55,848 bases of DNA from Ferrithrix thermotolerans DSM 19514 (lineage in GTDB: Bacteria > Actinomycetota > Acidimicrobiia > Acidimicrobiales > Ilumatobacteraceae). Shown here in pieces: positions 8,024-16,735 of the stretch (position 1 is the stretch's first letter; each line of letters begins with the position of its first letter). The DNA lies in contig CAMASN010000014.1 of NCBI GenBank assembly GCA_945861025.1, forward strand, positions 1 through 55,848, read 5' to 3'. The notes beneath the pieces are model-generated. The model saw nothing but the letters and a program-made list of their open reading frames with translations, was not told the origin of the DNA and did not search any database. The translations under genes and the position numbers were made by a program.

Positions 8024-9952
8024 TTGTCAGCGACGAGTCAGATCACGCCCATCATCGAAAGCGACGATTTCATTCGCGCCGCACTGCTCGACGCCGACAT
8101 TCCGTCGTTGCTTCCTGCGCTGGCACACGTGCTCGGCGACATGTCGTTGCTACGGCCAAGCTTGGCCCACCTTGCAATGCTCTCCAACGAGCCACAGGCC
8201 GGGCTCACGGCTGAACAACTCGACGAAGCCCGACAGCTCGCGCTCGAGGCACTGATCAAATTCCGCGACGCTGGTTGCGTGCCAGCGCGCGCCCCGTCGC
8301 ACGATGAACTCCGCACGCTGATGTCCTATGCCACAAGTGGCGAAACCACCGATGCCTACATTCCCTTGCTCCGCGAAGAACTCAGCATCGACGGTCACGA
8401 CCTACGCGCGCCCCAATGGCAGGCCAACGCCATCGCACCCAACACCAACTTCACGGTCGCTGTTATCGGCGCCGGTATGTCTGGTTTGCTTGCCGCACAC
8501 CGCTTGCAGCAGGCCGGTGTCGAGTTTGTCATCCTCGAGAAGAACAGCGAGGTGGGCGGCACTTGGTGGGACAACACCTACCCCGGTTGTCGAGTGGACA
8601 CACCGAACCATTTGTACAGCTACTCCTTCGCCCAAAAAGACGACTGGCCGCTGTTCTTCTCGCCGCAGAACGTGCTGCTCGACTACTTCCGCAACTTCGC
8701 CAAAGAGTTTGGTCTGTACGAGCACATCCGTTTCGATACCGACGTGGTGTCGGCCGATTTCGACGATGCCACATCGTCGTGGTCGCTGCATGTTCGCTCG
8801 GCACAGGGCGATGAAAAGCTCGGTGCGAACGCAGTCATCAGTGCGGTTGGTCAACTCAACCAACCCAAGTTGCCCGACATCGCTGGGCGCGACACATTCG
8901 CCGGACCCAGCTTCCACTCGGCCCGTTGGGACCACACAGTAGACCTCGCCGGCAAGCGCGTGGCAGTCATCGGCACCGGCGCCAGCGCAATGCAGTTCGT
9001 GCCCATCATCGCCAAAGAAGTGGGGCAACTCTGCGTGTTTCAGCGCACCCCAAACTGGCTGCTACCAGTGCCCAACTATCACGACCCCGTGCCCGCCGGC
9101 CTCAACTGGTTGCTCGGCCACGTTCCGTTCTACATGCAGTGGTATCGCTTCTGGTTGTTCTGGCGCATCGGCGATGGTCGCCTGATCATTGCCCAGGTAG
9201 ACCCCGAGTGGACGGGCGACAAGCGCTCAGTGTCAGCAATGAGCGACCTCACCCGCGAGTTGCTCACGATGTATTTCCAAATGCAACTACCCGATCAACC
9301 CGAACTGCTGAGCAACGTGGTGCCGCAGTATCCGGTAGCTGCAAAGCGCATGCTGCTCGATAGCGGTACGTGGATCCCCACACTGCAACGCAACAACGTC
9401 AGCCTCATCACCGACGACATCAAGCAGATCACTGCTACCGGTGTCGTTACTGCCGATGGCGTGCATCACGAGGTCGACGTCATCATCTACGGCACGGGTT
9501 TCCACGCCTCGAAGTTCCTTACCCCGCTCAAGATTCGCGGACGTAACGGTGTCGATCTTCACGACGAATGGAACGGCGAAGCCCGCGCCTATATGGGCGT
9601 CACTGTGCCCAAGTTTCCAAACCTATTTTTGCTCTACGGACCAAACACCAACATCGTCATCAACGGCAGCATCATCTATTTCTCCGAGTGCGAAGTGAAC
9701 TACGTACTCGAAGCCATTCGTGAACTGCTCGCGCACGACGCTCGCGCACTCGACTGCAAACAGACCGTTCACGATGCTTACAACGCTCGCATCGACGACG
9801 GCAACCAACGCATGTCGTGGGGCGTTGCCGATGTGCACAGTTGGTATAAGAATGACTCCGGACGAGTCGCTCAGAACTGGCCGTTTACCTTGCTTGAGTT
9901 TTGGGAGCAGACCCGAACCGTGAACCTCGACGACTACGAATTGCTGAGCTAG
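8024..9952 (+). CDS. Baeyer-Villiger-type flavin monooxygenase (4-hydroxyacetophenone monooxygenase-like)
   Basis: The 642-residue NADPH/FAD enzyme has the FAD Rossmann motif VIGAGMSGL (about 147-155), the EKNSEVGGTWWDNTYPGCRVDTPNHLYSYSF core, a fingerprint FAGPSFHSARWD (FxGxxxHxxxWD form of the BVMO motif, near 290) and a second Rossmann motif VIGTGASAM (about 315). An N-terminal extension of roughly 140 residues before the FAD site is as in 4-hydroxyacetophenone monooxygenase relatives. It should insert oxygen next to a ketone carbonyl; the substrate is unknown. The start is TTG, 5 nt behind a strong AGGAGG at 8013-8018. It follows thiQ by 38 nt and may be co-transcribed with the thiamine genes, but nothing links it to thiamine metabolism. 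Confidence 0.87.
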   Translation: MSATSQITPIIESDDFIRAALLDADIPSLLPALAHVLGDMSLLRPSLAHLAMLSNEPQAGLTAEQLDEARQLALEALIKFRDAGCVPARAPSHDELRTLMSYATSGETTDAYIPLLREELSIDGHDLRAPQWQANAIAPNTNFTVAVIGAGMSGLLAAHRLQQAGVEFVILEKNSEVGGTWWDNTYPGCRVDTPNHLYSYSFAQKDDWPLFFSPQNVLLDYFRNFAKEFGLYEHIRFDTDVVSADFDDATSSWSLHVRSAQGDEKLGANAVISAVGQLNQPKLPDIAGRDTFAGPSFHSARWDHTVDLAGKRVAVIGTGASAMQFVPIIAKEVGQLCVFQRTPNWLLPVPNYHDPVPAGLNWLLGHVPFYMQWYRFWLFWRIGDGRLIIAQVDPEWTGDKRSVSAMSDLTRELLTMYFQMQLPDQPELLSNVVPQYPVAAKRMLLDSGTWIPTLQRNNVSLITDDIKQITATGVVTADGVHHEVDVIIYGTGFHASKFLTPLKIRGRNGVDLHDEWNGEARAYMGVTVPKFPNLFLLYGPNTNIVINGSIIYFSECEVNYVLEAIRELLAHDARALDCKQTVHDAYNARIDDGNQRMSWGVADVHSWYKNDSGRVAQNWPFTLLEFWEQTRTVNLDDYELLS

Positions 9953-10782
9953 TCGGGTCGGGCTTTCAGTAAGCGCTGCATCGTTTGCTCTGCGCTCGCG
10001 AGATCGTCTCGGCGACCATCTTCGAGTCGGGTGAGGTATGAGATCGACACTTCGTCGGCTTCGACAATGCCGCCATCGCTATCGGCTGGCAGTGCGACGG
10101 CGTCGCCCCAAGTCATGCGCACGTTGAACGAGCCGTCGTGGCCAGCTATCGGTTCGAGCGTCGCGCCCGACATCTTGCGTGGCGGCTCCATACCGATGCG
10201 CCCATGGCGCCAGCCCTTGATCATCTCGACCTCGATGTTGGGCACGTTGATGTTCACAACCACGGGCTCAGATGGCATGTGAGCCACGAGGCCTTCGACG
10301 AACGCATCGGCAACCGCCGCGGCCGAGTGCCACTTTTGTCCGATGAGCATTTCGTCCCAGCCCTGACCTTCGACACCAAAACCGGTGACAGCCTGGCTCA
10401 CCGCAACGCCTGAGATGCCACCGTTGCGCGCCGTGAGCGCTGCACCAATGGTGCCCGAGTGGTACACCGAGCGCCCCACGTTGGCTCCCGGGTTGATCCC
10501 CGCCACGACGAGATCGAATGGCGCCCCAAACGCACCGAGGCGAGAGAACATCACGCACAATGCCGGTGGCCCGGTAACCGACCAGGCCTCATCGATGCCG
10601 TCGATGGTGCAGCGGTGCACCTCGGGCTGAATGAGGTGCAGCGCACCCAACGCTGCGCCAGCACCCGAGAACTCGCGGTCGGGGGCAGCCACCACCACCT
10701 CACCGTGCTTACGCATCGCTCGGGCCAGTACGTGCAGGCCAACGGAGTCGATGCCGTCGTCGTTGGTGAGAAGAATTCGCAT
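9949..10782 (-). CDS. surE: 5'/3'-nucleotidase SurE
   Basis: The 277-residue phosphatase begins with the SurE hallmark MRILLTNDDGIDSVGL (metal-binding Asp-Asp at about 8-9), then VVVAAPDREFSGAGAALG, SVTGPPALCVMF, VVAGINPGANVGRSVYHSGTIGAALTA and GVAVSQ. It dephosphorylates nucleoside monophosphates and related substrates with a divalent metal. The frame is open 12 codons further upstream, but the conserved start is the ATG at 10782. The end overlaps the monooxygenase stop by 4 nt (convergent). It diverges from the Gfo/Idh/MocA gene over 38 bp. Confidence 0.93.
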   Translation of the reverse strand: MRILLTNDDGIDSVGLHVLARAMRKHGEVVVAAPDREFSGAGAALGALHLIQPEVHRCTIDGIDEAWSVTGPPALCVMFSRLGAFGAPFDLVVAGINPGANVGRSVYHSGTIGAALTARNGGISGVAVSQAVTGFGVEGQGWDEMLIGQKWHSAAAVADAFVEGLVAHMPSEPVVVNINVPNIEVEMIKGWRHGRIGMEPPRKMSGATLEPIAGHDGSFNVRMTWGDAVALPADSDGGIVEADEVSISYLTRLEDGRRDDLASAEQTMQRLLKARPD

Positions 10783-10806
10783 GGGATCATCTTGCTGCAC
10801 CCCGGC

Positions 10807-10812
10807 TAGGGT
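10807..10812 (+). promoter_or_regulatory. -10 box of the Gfo/Idh/MocA gene
   Basis: TAGGGT lies 8 nt before the ATG at 10821, with no Shine-Dalgarno between; leaderless promoter. Confidence 0.5.
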
Positions 10813-10820
10813 CGCCAATT

Positions 10821-11852
10821 ATGCGAGTCGGATTCCTCGGCGCTGGGCTCATCGCCACCTACCACAGCAAGAGTCTTCGCCAAAGCGGTGCCGAAGCCGC
10901 TTGCGGTGTAGTGCGTGCGGGCGTGTACGACCCCGACACCGAACGCGCTACTGCGTTCGCCGCCGCATCTGGCCACACCCTGTGTGCCACCGAGGCCGAA
11001 GTGCTCGATAGTTGCGATGCGGTCTACGTGTGCACATGGACCAGCGAGCACCCGCGGCTTGTTTCGATGGCTGTCGAGCGCGGGCTGCATATCTTTTGCG
11101 AGAAGCCACTCGCGATCTCGCTTGAGTCGGCCGAGGCGATGGCCACCCTCGTCAACGCTGCCGGCGTCACCAACCAAGTTGGTCTTGTCTTACGTCGCTC
11201 CCCCGCGTATTTGTGGGCGCGTCAACTCATCAACGATGCCGCCGCTGGACGAGTGATGGCCGTGGTGTTCCGCGACGATCAATTCATTCCAACGCAAGGC
11301 CACTACGCCAGCACATGGCGGGCCGACAAGGCCCTTGCTGGGGCGGGCACATTGCTCGAGCACAGCATCCACGACGTAGACATGCTGCGGTATCTGGTTG
11401 GCGACATCAGTCGGGTCAGCGCCAACGAAGCAAACTTCCACGGCATCGATGGCATCGAAGACGCAGTCACTGCCACAATCGCCTTCGACAACGGCGCCAC
11501 CGGCACCCTTACCACCGTGTGGCACGACAACCTCGCCCGCCCTAGCCAGCGACGCGTCGAGATCTTCTGCGAACGTCGCTTCATCGTTATTGAGGGCGAC
11601 GACTGGTTCGGCCCCGTGCACTGGACCGATACCAGCGGCGCCGAACATTCACTGCACGGCGACGCGCTTGAGGTAGCGGCAGCACCGCTCACCGACGGCA
11701 GCCTGAACCCCGACGGAGAGTTCATTCGTGCCGCTGCTGCGGGCTTTCCGTCGTGGCCCACCTTCGACACTGCGGTCGACGCGCATCGGGTCGTCGAAGC
11801 CATGTATGCCTCATCACGAGCAGGCGGCGCGGCCGTTCATCTTCAGCACTAA
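10821..11852 (+). CDS. Gfo/Idh/MocA family oxidoreductase
   Basis: The 343-residue NAD(P)-dependent dehydrogenase has an N-terminal Rossmann domain (VGFLGAGLIA, residues 3-12), the family motif FCEKPLAISLESAEAM (about 94-109), and a C-terminal domain with GAGTLLEHSIHDVDMLRYLVGD (about 174-195), which supplies the catalytic His. Relatives act on sugars, inositols or biliverdin-type substrates; the precise substrate is not determinable here. It is isolated, with about 250 bp of sparse DNA downstream. Confidence 0.87.
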   Translation: MRVGFLGAGLIATYHSKSLRQSGAEAACGVVRAGVYDPDTERATAFAAASGHTLCATEAEVLDSCDAVYVCTWTSEHPRLVSMAVERGLHIFCEKPLAISLESAEAMATLVNAAGVTNQVGLVLRRSPAYLWARQLINDAAAGRVMAVVFRDDQFIPTQGHYASTWRADKALAGAGTLLEHSIHDVDMLRYLVGDISRVSANEANFHGIDGIEDAVTATIAFDNGATGTLTTVWHDNLARPSQRRVEIFCERRFIVIEGDDWFGPVHWTDTSGAEHSLHGDALEVAAAPLTDGSLNPDGEFIRAAAAGFPSWPTFDTAVDAHRVVEAMYASSRAGGAAVHLQH

Positions 11853-11920
11853 AGCACTGCGCACTCTCCCGCGCCAGACCACTCATCCAGCTCGCCGAAA
11901 TCACTACAACCGATACGTAC

Positions 11921-12055
11921 GTGGTTCACCTCGAGATCTTTGACGACAAGGACGATCTCGTCGCCACATCGACGTGGGCCCTGCGGGGTGCAGTTGCGAG
12001 GTCAGGCCACCGCCAAACACGCACCGCAGAGCACGCACCACAGAGCCGCCAATGA
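11921..12055 (+). CDS. Possible short protein or gene remnant
   Basis: A 44-codon frame from GTG at 11921 (VVHLEIFDDKDDLVATST...) shows strong G/C preference in third codon positions, as in real genes here. The open frame extends upstream through LAEITTTDTY. There is no Shine-Dalgarno and no recognised family. It sits between the Gfo/Idh/MocA gene and the WXG100-like gene, in otherwise unassigned sequence. It may be a small third member of that locus, a decayed gene, or chance. Confidence 0.25.
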   Translation: MVHLEIFDDKDDLVATSTWALRGAVARSGHRQTRTAEHAPQSRQ

Positions 12056-12102
12056 TTTCCGCGCCACGAGTGCCAGAGCACTCATCGCTGCGAGGAAATC
12101 AC

Positions 12103-12351
12103 ATGACCGCATCAGCTCCCTCTGCCGCCGAACTTCAACAACGTGCGCTCAACCTGCGCCGTCTCGCGCATCGCATTGAGCAGCTCGACGCCACCGTTTT
12201 GTATCGACGGGCTGGCACCGACACGTGGATTGGCCCAACGGCGCAACGGTGCATTGATGAGTTGGTGACCGCCCGCACGTTGTTGCTGCAAGCAGCAGAT
12301 GCCGCACGTGTCACCGCACGCCAACTCGAACTTCGAGCGATCAACGCATGA
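12103..12351 (+). CDS. WXG100-like small protein
   Basis: The 82-residue, largely helical protein has the layout of ESAT-6/WXG100 proteins: helix (about 5-35), a central turn with W-x-G in TWIGPTAQR (about 45-53), and a second helix rich in Ala/Leu (about 54-82). The family forms helical hairpin dimers exported by type VII (ESX) systems or acts as an N-terminal targeting partner. GAGGA lies 7-8 nt before the ATG. Its stop overlaps the next start (ATGA), so it is probably made together with the following large protein. No ESX ATPase is in the window. Family assignment rests on size and the W-x-G turn only. Confidence 0.55.
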   Translation: MTASAPSAAELQQRALNLRRLAHRIEQLDATVLYRRAGTDTWIGPTAQRCIDELVTARTLLLQAADAARVTARQLELRAINA

Positions 12352-14144
12352 CCGGATTCTTGGGCTACGACAACGACCGACTGCTCAACCTCCGCAGCGC
12401 GATGGATCGCGCGTTACTCGAACTCAGCGACCTACACATCTCCGATCCTGCGGCCAATGCCACGCTGCGACTTGTCCGTCGAGCACATGTCGCCATTGCC
12501 GATCGCTGCCTACCGCCCCTGCACGCGCTGTTGTCATGCCAGGCCACAACTGCCTATGTGTCAGCAAGCCTGCAGCGCAATGACATCGCCGTCGCCCGAT
12601 TGAAAAACCTTCAGCAGACACAGGGCTGGTCGGTTGTCACTGATCCGTTGATCCCACGCCCCCTTTCGATGACCATTGAAGATGCGCAGGCTTTGGGCTG
12701 GGCGCTCTCACAGACGCATCTGAAATCGCTCACGAAGAACACCGAGATCTCCTGGCTCGCAACCAACCTCGCCGAGATCGCTCAACGCCCCGAGTTGGCT
12801 GCCGCGCTCGTTACCAACATGACCGCCGATGCATGGAAGCACCTGTGTAATCAGCTCGGCGATGACCGCATCACGTTGCTCTCCACGCTCACCGTGGAAT
12901 ACCGGCTGAGCGACGACGATCGGTCGCGTCTCGCAAGTATCGATACGGTATTTGCCCACCTTGGCGCAATCATGGCCAGCGGAACCACAAAGGGGCTCAG
13001 CACCATGCACCCCTACGCTGCAGCGATGCTGGTGCAACATCTGCACCTGCCTGCGGGTGAACTCGCTGCGCTCAGCGTCGATCTCATTCGTCACTATCGC
13101 GTTGGCGGATGGGCCGACGTGCAGCGCCCCGGTCCCGGTACTGGCGACCTGTTGATGCACGCAATGCTCGACACGCCCGGCGCTCCTGCCGCTTTCATGT
13201 TGCTGATTGCCAATGACCCAGCGGTGGTTCTCGATTCGGCGCACAGCCGCGCCCTCGCCGAACAACTCATTCTCGAAGGCACCAACCCCGCCAACATCAC
13301 GGCTCAACAAGCCGGCTTTGTTGTTCCTTCTCTCGCTCGCTACTTGTTGACTTCCAATGCCGCTCGGTTGGGTTTCTACGGACAACCCAGTCGCGACTGC
13401 AGCGTGTTGGCCGTCGATCTCATTGCGCCGTGGCTCTTGCAGTTCACTGCAACCCACCAAGACGACTGGCACTTCGCCAACGGTGAAGGCGCTCGCCTGC
13501 TTGCTGCGATCGTCCACGATGGCGATGCGTTCGCTCGCCTCTCACGGCGGCGTAATGAGATTGCGGCGGGCCTCAGCGCCACCATCGCAACGAGTGGCGA
13601 CAGCGGTCGCCACGCCGCCGAAGACCTCGCCGCAGTCCTTGGGCTCATCGACACCTTGGTCCGTCAACGCAACATTGCACATGCCGCTGAGACTCGGCAG
13701 CTCTGGGACATCGGGTTCGCGCTCATCAGCGTGGCTGCGGCACAGCTACCTGGAGGCGCATTCACCACCGTGGGCACCGGCGTAGCGCTCGCAGGCCTGC
13801 GCAAGTTGCTCGTGCAGCAGGGCATCGCCCCGAAGAACGCAAAGGCCGTCGAGCACGACACGCTGTACGCACTCGACTGGCAGACCACCGTGGCCGCGGC
13901 AACTGTGGTGTGCCTCACGTTCGATGAGATGAGACGCGACGGTCGCATCGCTTCGAACACGCCGCCGCCTCCGCTGCCAGACCCGCATGCGGCCGCGCCC
14001 GGAGCGCGCTACTCATCAGACTTCGAGACGTGGCTCGACACGGCCAATTTGGGTTCGGCGGCCACAGTGCTTTTCGGACTGAAGCAGACCCTCGCCAGCA
14101 CTCACGAAACCGAGCGCGACGCAGCCGAACTCGCTACGGGATAA
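12348..14144 (+). CDS. Large protein of unknown function coupled to a WXG100-like partner
   Basis: The 598-residue protein has no motif I can assign with confidence. It is mostly helical and Ala/Leu-rich. No signal peptide is visible. A hydrophobic glycine-rich stretch is centred near residues 455-490 (FALISVAAAQLPGGAF, then VGTGVALAGL), followed by a proline-rich segment PPPPLPDP around 548. The architecture recalls actinobacterial proteins encoded next to WXG100-like genes (for example DUF6571-type putative type VII substrates), but this is only resemblance. It starts by ATGA overlap with the small gene. Possible roles: secreted effector or structural partner of the small protein. Confidence 0.6.
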   Translation: MTGFLGYDNDRLLNLRSAMDRALLELSDLHISDPAANATLRLVRRAHVAIADRCLPPLHALLSCQATTAYVSASLQRNDIAVARLKNLQQTQGWSVVTDPLIPRPLSMTIEDAQALGWALSQTHLKSLTKNTEISWLATNLAEIAQRPELAAALVTNMTADAWKHLCNQLGDDRITLLSTLTVEYRLSDDDRSRLASIDTVFAHLGAIMASGTTKGLSTMHPYAAAMLVQHLHLPAGELAALSVDLIRHYRVGGWADVQRPGPGTGDLLMHAMLDTPGAPAAFMLLIANDPAVVLDSAHSRALAEQLILEGTNPANITAQQAGFVVPSLARYLLTSNAARLGFYGQPSRDCSVLAVDLIAPWLLQFTATHQDDWHFANGEGARLLAAIVHDGDAFARLSRRRNEIAAGLSATIATSGDSGRHAAEDLAAVLGLIDTLVRQRNIAHAAETRQLWDIGFALISVAAAQLPGGAFTTVGTGVALAGLRKLLVQQGIAPKNAKAVEHDTLYALDWQTTVAAATVVCLTFDEMRRDGRIASNTPPPPLPDPHAAAPGARYSSDFETWLDTANLGSAATVLFGLKQTLASTHETERDAAELATG

Positions 14145-14235
14145 CGACTCCGCTGCTGAGCACTACCGATTGCCCAGCCGACGGCTCGATGGTGATCTTG
14201 AGCACCCAGTTGCCGCGAATCAGGTTGGTCCGCAT
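14134..14235 (-). pseudogene. Short coding-like fragment, possible gene remnant
   Basis: A 33-codon frame (starting MRTNLIRGNWVLKITIEPS) has near-uniform G/C third positions. AAGGAG precedes the ATG by only 2 nt. The frame stays open upstream as NTQSLKPIEGA, to the end of the neighbouring DinB gene. It reads like the last strand of a beta-rich domain cut from a longer gene. It overlaps the end of the 598-aa gene by 11 nt. It could instead be a real micro-protein. Confidence 0.3.
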
Positions 14236-14266
14236 GGCTCCTTCGATTGGTTTCAGTGATTGTGTA

Positions 14267-14917
14267 TTACGAGATGCCCGCTGGCTCTAGTCCCACGACA
14301 TCGAGTCGACCCCACAACCACCCAAGTCGCTGCGCTGGCGGTAGCGCCAATGCCGAGGCTGGCAGGTTGGTCAGACCCATTGGTTTGCGGCTTGCCCACT
14401 GCGCGGTCATCCGGGTGAGGTCGATGCGCACGTACTCGGCGGGCCAATCGGCGATGCCGTAGCCGAGACCGAGATCGGCGCGATGAATTTCAACCTCGCG
14501 CCAACGACGAAAGACAAGGTCGAGCATTGCCACGTCGCCTACCAACGAAGCGCCCCGACCCTGCCAACCCTGAGCGGTTGTGGTGACCCAGGTGGCCTCG
14601 AGTTGGTAAATGCTCGAACGCACATCTGCCACAAGCTCGCCAGCCGACCGACCCGCACCAGCTTCGATGTCGGCGTTGCGTCCGTGAGCGCCACCCACGT
14701 ATTGCGCAGTAACTTCGCCACGCTCGGCACCCTGCAGCATGCGCACGTGGCTATCGGCGTTACGCGCAATGTGGGTGAGCACATGTCCCACCGACCACTC
14801 GGGCAACTTTGACGATTGACGTGCTTGCTCGTCGGTCAGCGAATCAAGCGACTCCAACAAGCGCTGATGCGAGTTCGCACATCCGGCAACATCACGATCA
14901 AGTTCGCGTAGATCCAC
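14267..14917 (-). CDS. Mycothiol-dependent maleylpyruvate isomerase-like protein (DinB family)
   Basis: The 216-residue protein matches actinobacterial maleylpyruvate isomerase: RELDRDVAGCANSHQRLL at the start, LPEWSVGHVLTHIARNADSH (about 38-57, with a candidate metal-ligand His) and FRRWREVEIHRADLGLGYG (about 137-155, with the ExxxH second half of the metal site). The C-terminal WLWGRLDVVGL resembles the family tail. In Corynebacterium the enzyme isomerises maleylpyruvate to fumarylpyruvate with mycothiol. No gentisate dioxygenase is nearby, so the role here is open. The start is GTG behind a TACTGT box (8 nt), leaderless. Confidence 0.85.
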   Translation of the reverse strand: MDLRELDRDVAGCANSHQRLLESLDSLTDEQARQSSKLPEWSVGHVLTHIARNADSHVRMLQGAERGEVTAQYVGGAHGRNADIEAGAGRSAGELVADVRSSIYQLEATWVTTTAQGWQGRGASLVGDVAMLDLVFRRWREVEIHRADLGLGYGIADWPAEYVRIDLTRMTAQWASRKPMGLTNLPASALALPPAQRLGWLWGRLDVVGLEPAGIS

Positions 14918-14925
14918 GAGGAATC

Positions 14926-14931
14926 ACAGTA
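14926..14931 (-). promoter_or_regulatory. -10 box of the DinB/MDMPI gene
   Basis: TACTGT on the minus strand lies 8 nt before the GTG start at 14917. Confidence 0.45.
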
Positions 14932-14941
14932 GCTGTCGGGA

Positions 14942-15718
14942 TCAGCTGACTCGGCGTGGCACCACGACAACGGTGCCATCGGGTTCGTGATGCACGGTGA
15001 CACTCACCCCGTAAAACTCGGCAAGCGTTTCGGCACGAAGCACTTGCGCGGCAGTGCCGGCAACGACAAGGTGGCCCTCGTGCAACAGCGCCAATCGATC
15101 GGCATACAAGCCAGCGAGCGTGAGGTCGTGCATCGCGGAAATCACCGTCAGGCCGTTCTCGCGGCGCAGACGGTCGACAAGCTCGAGCGCCTGCTGCTGA
15201 TGCCCGATGTCGAGCGCGCTGGTGGGTTCGTCGAGCAACAAAATCGGGGCCTCTTGGGCCAAGGCTCGAGCAATGACCAACCGTTGTTGCTCGCCACCAC
15301 TGAGCGAACCAAGTTCACGGTCTGCGAACTGATCGAGGTCGAGTCGGCGCAACACATTGTGCACCATTGCGCGATCGTGCGCTGATTCGCCGCCGAAGTA
15401 GCTCACATACGGATTGCGCCCGAGCAAGACGTATTCGAAGGCAAGCATCTCGTGGGGCAACACCGGCGACTGCGGCACGTAGGCAACCAGTTCGGCACGG
15501 CGGCGCGAAGTGCGAAGCCGAAGAGGTGAACCATCGACATTGATCTCACCGGTGTGGGCGGCAAGCCCAGCCACCGCACGAAGGATCGACGATTTCCCAG
15601 CACCGTTGGGCCCGATCAGACACAGCCAATCGCCAGGCTTGATGGTCTCTGTGTACTCGTGCACCACAGTGCGCTTGCCGTAACGAACGCTGAGACGAGA
15701 AAGTGCAACGGAGCTCAC
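14942..15718 (-). CDS. btuD: Cobalamin ABC transporter ATP-binding protein
   Basis: The 258-residue ATPase of the FecE/BtuD type has Walker A GPNGAGKSS (about 36-44), Q-loop YVPQSPVLPHEMLAFEYVLLGRNPY, signature LSGGEQQRLVIARAL, Walker B ILLLDEPTSALD and switch region MHDLTLAGLYADRLALL. It drives BtuC. The GTG start overlaps the permease stop (GTGA). Such ATPases also serve iron-siderophore or haem uptake; the cobalamin riboswitch upstream of btuF and the adjacent cob genes decide for B12. It is the last gene of the btuFCD operon. Confidence 0.9.
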   Translation of the reverse strand: MSSVALSRLSVRYGKRTVVHEYTETIKPGDWLCLIGPNGAGKSSILRAVAGLAAHTGEINVDGSPLRLRTSRRRAELVAYVPQSPVLPHEMLAFEYVLLGRNPYVSYFGGESAHDRAMVHNVLRRLDLDQFADRELGSLSGGEQQRLVIARALAQEAPILLLDEPTSALDIGHQQQALELVDRLRRENGLTVISAMHDLTLAGLYADRLALLHEGHLVVAGTAAQVLRAETLAEFYGVSVTVHHEPDGTVVVVPRRVS

Positions 15719-16731
15719 GGCGCCAACCTTTTATTCATCAGCACCACGATGAAGAACGGCGCACCGAAAAACGCTGTCACCACACCGATGGGAGTCTCGG
15801 CGCCATGGGTGAGCACACGTCCGGGAATGTCGGTGAGGATCAAGAAGGTGGCACCGAGCACAACCGTGAGCGGCAGCAGACGTTTGTAGCTCGCCCCAGC
15901 CATCATGCGCACTGCGTGCGGCACCACAATGCCCACGAATCCAATGAGACCGCTCACCGACACCGCAGCCGCTGTGCCGAGCGTGGCGGCGATCACCACA
16001 ATGAGCCGAACACGGCCAACCTGCATTCCCAACGACGCAGCTTCATCGTCGCCGACGCGCAGCAGATCAAGCTGGCGTCGATGCAACAACAACACGATCG
16101 AACTGATCACAATGTACGGCGCAACGAGTCGAACGTCTTGCCACGTAGCAGTGTTGAGTCGACCCAAAATCCAGCTGTAGACCTCGCGGATGACGTCGTT
16201 GTTTTGGTACAGCACGAAGGTTTGAATTGCTGTGGCCAGCGAGGTGACAGCGACGCCCGCAAGCACCAACGTGATCGACGATCGCGATGAGCTCGAGGCC
16301 CCAAACGCCGCGCCCACCATGTACGTGAACATCACCGCGATGAGTCCCCCGACGAAGGCCGCCAGCGGCAGCGGGTCGATGAGCCATCCGTTGGTGTTGG
16401 CCCGGCCAATCACGAACACAATGGTGGCACCGAGACCGGCACCCGAAGCGACACCAAGCAAGTACGGATCGGCCAACGGATTACGAAAGGCACCCTGATA
16501 GCTGGCGCCAGCGATCGACAGCATCGCGCCGACCAGCGCAGCGAGCGCAACACGCGGCATGCGCACGCTCCAGATCAAGTGCCAGTTTGCACTAGAGATC
16601 CGACCAGCGGGTCCGATGCAGGCACCGAGCACAAAGGCCCCGATGAGCAACACAATGGACGCGGGCAACCACCAGTTACGACCGGACACGCGACGCGAGT
16701 CGGTGTCGAGGCTGGTGGTTGCCAAGGCCAT
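15715..16731 (-). CDS. btuC: Cobalamin ABC transporter permease (FecCD/BtuC family)
   Basis: The 338-residue membrane protein has about ten hydrophobic segments and the FecCD/BtuC marks: the core RMPRVALAALVGAMLSIAGASYQGAFRNPLADPYLLGVASGAGLGA (about 58-103), LGRLNTATW in the middle, and the cytoplasmic coupling helix in GFVGIVVPHAVRMMAGASYKRLLPLTVVLGA (about 264-294). It forms the translocation pore with BtuD at the inner face. The gap to btuF is 4 bp. Confidence 0.92.
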   Translation of the reverse strand: MALATTSLDTDSRRVSGRNWWLPASIVLLIGAFVLGACIGPAGRISSANWHLIWSVRMPRVALAALVGAMLSIAGASYQGAFRNPLADPYLLGVASGAGLGATIVFVIGRANTNGWLIDPLPLAAFVGGLIAVMFTYMVGAAFGASSSSRSSITLVLAGVAVTSLATAIQTFVLYQNNDVIREVYSWILGRLNTATWQDVRLVAPYIVISSIVLLLHRRQLDLLRVGDDEAASLGMQVGRVRLIVVIAATLGTAAAVSVSGLIGFVGIVVPHAVRMMAGASYKRLLPLTVVLGATFLILTDIPGRVLTHGAETPIGVVTAFFGAPFFIVVLMNKRLAP

Positions 16732-16735
16732 TCGA

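Noticed and set aside
14942-16731. Reading the ABC ATPase and permease as an iron-siderophore system
   Set aside because: The families overlap, but the cobalamin riboswitch and the adjacent cobOUTS genes favour B12 uptake.
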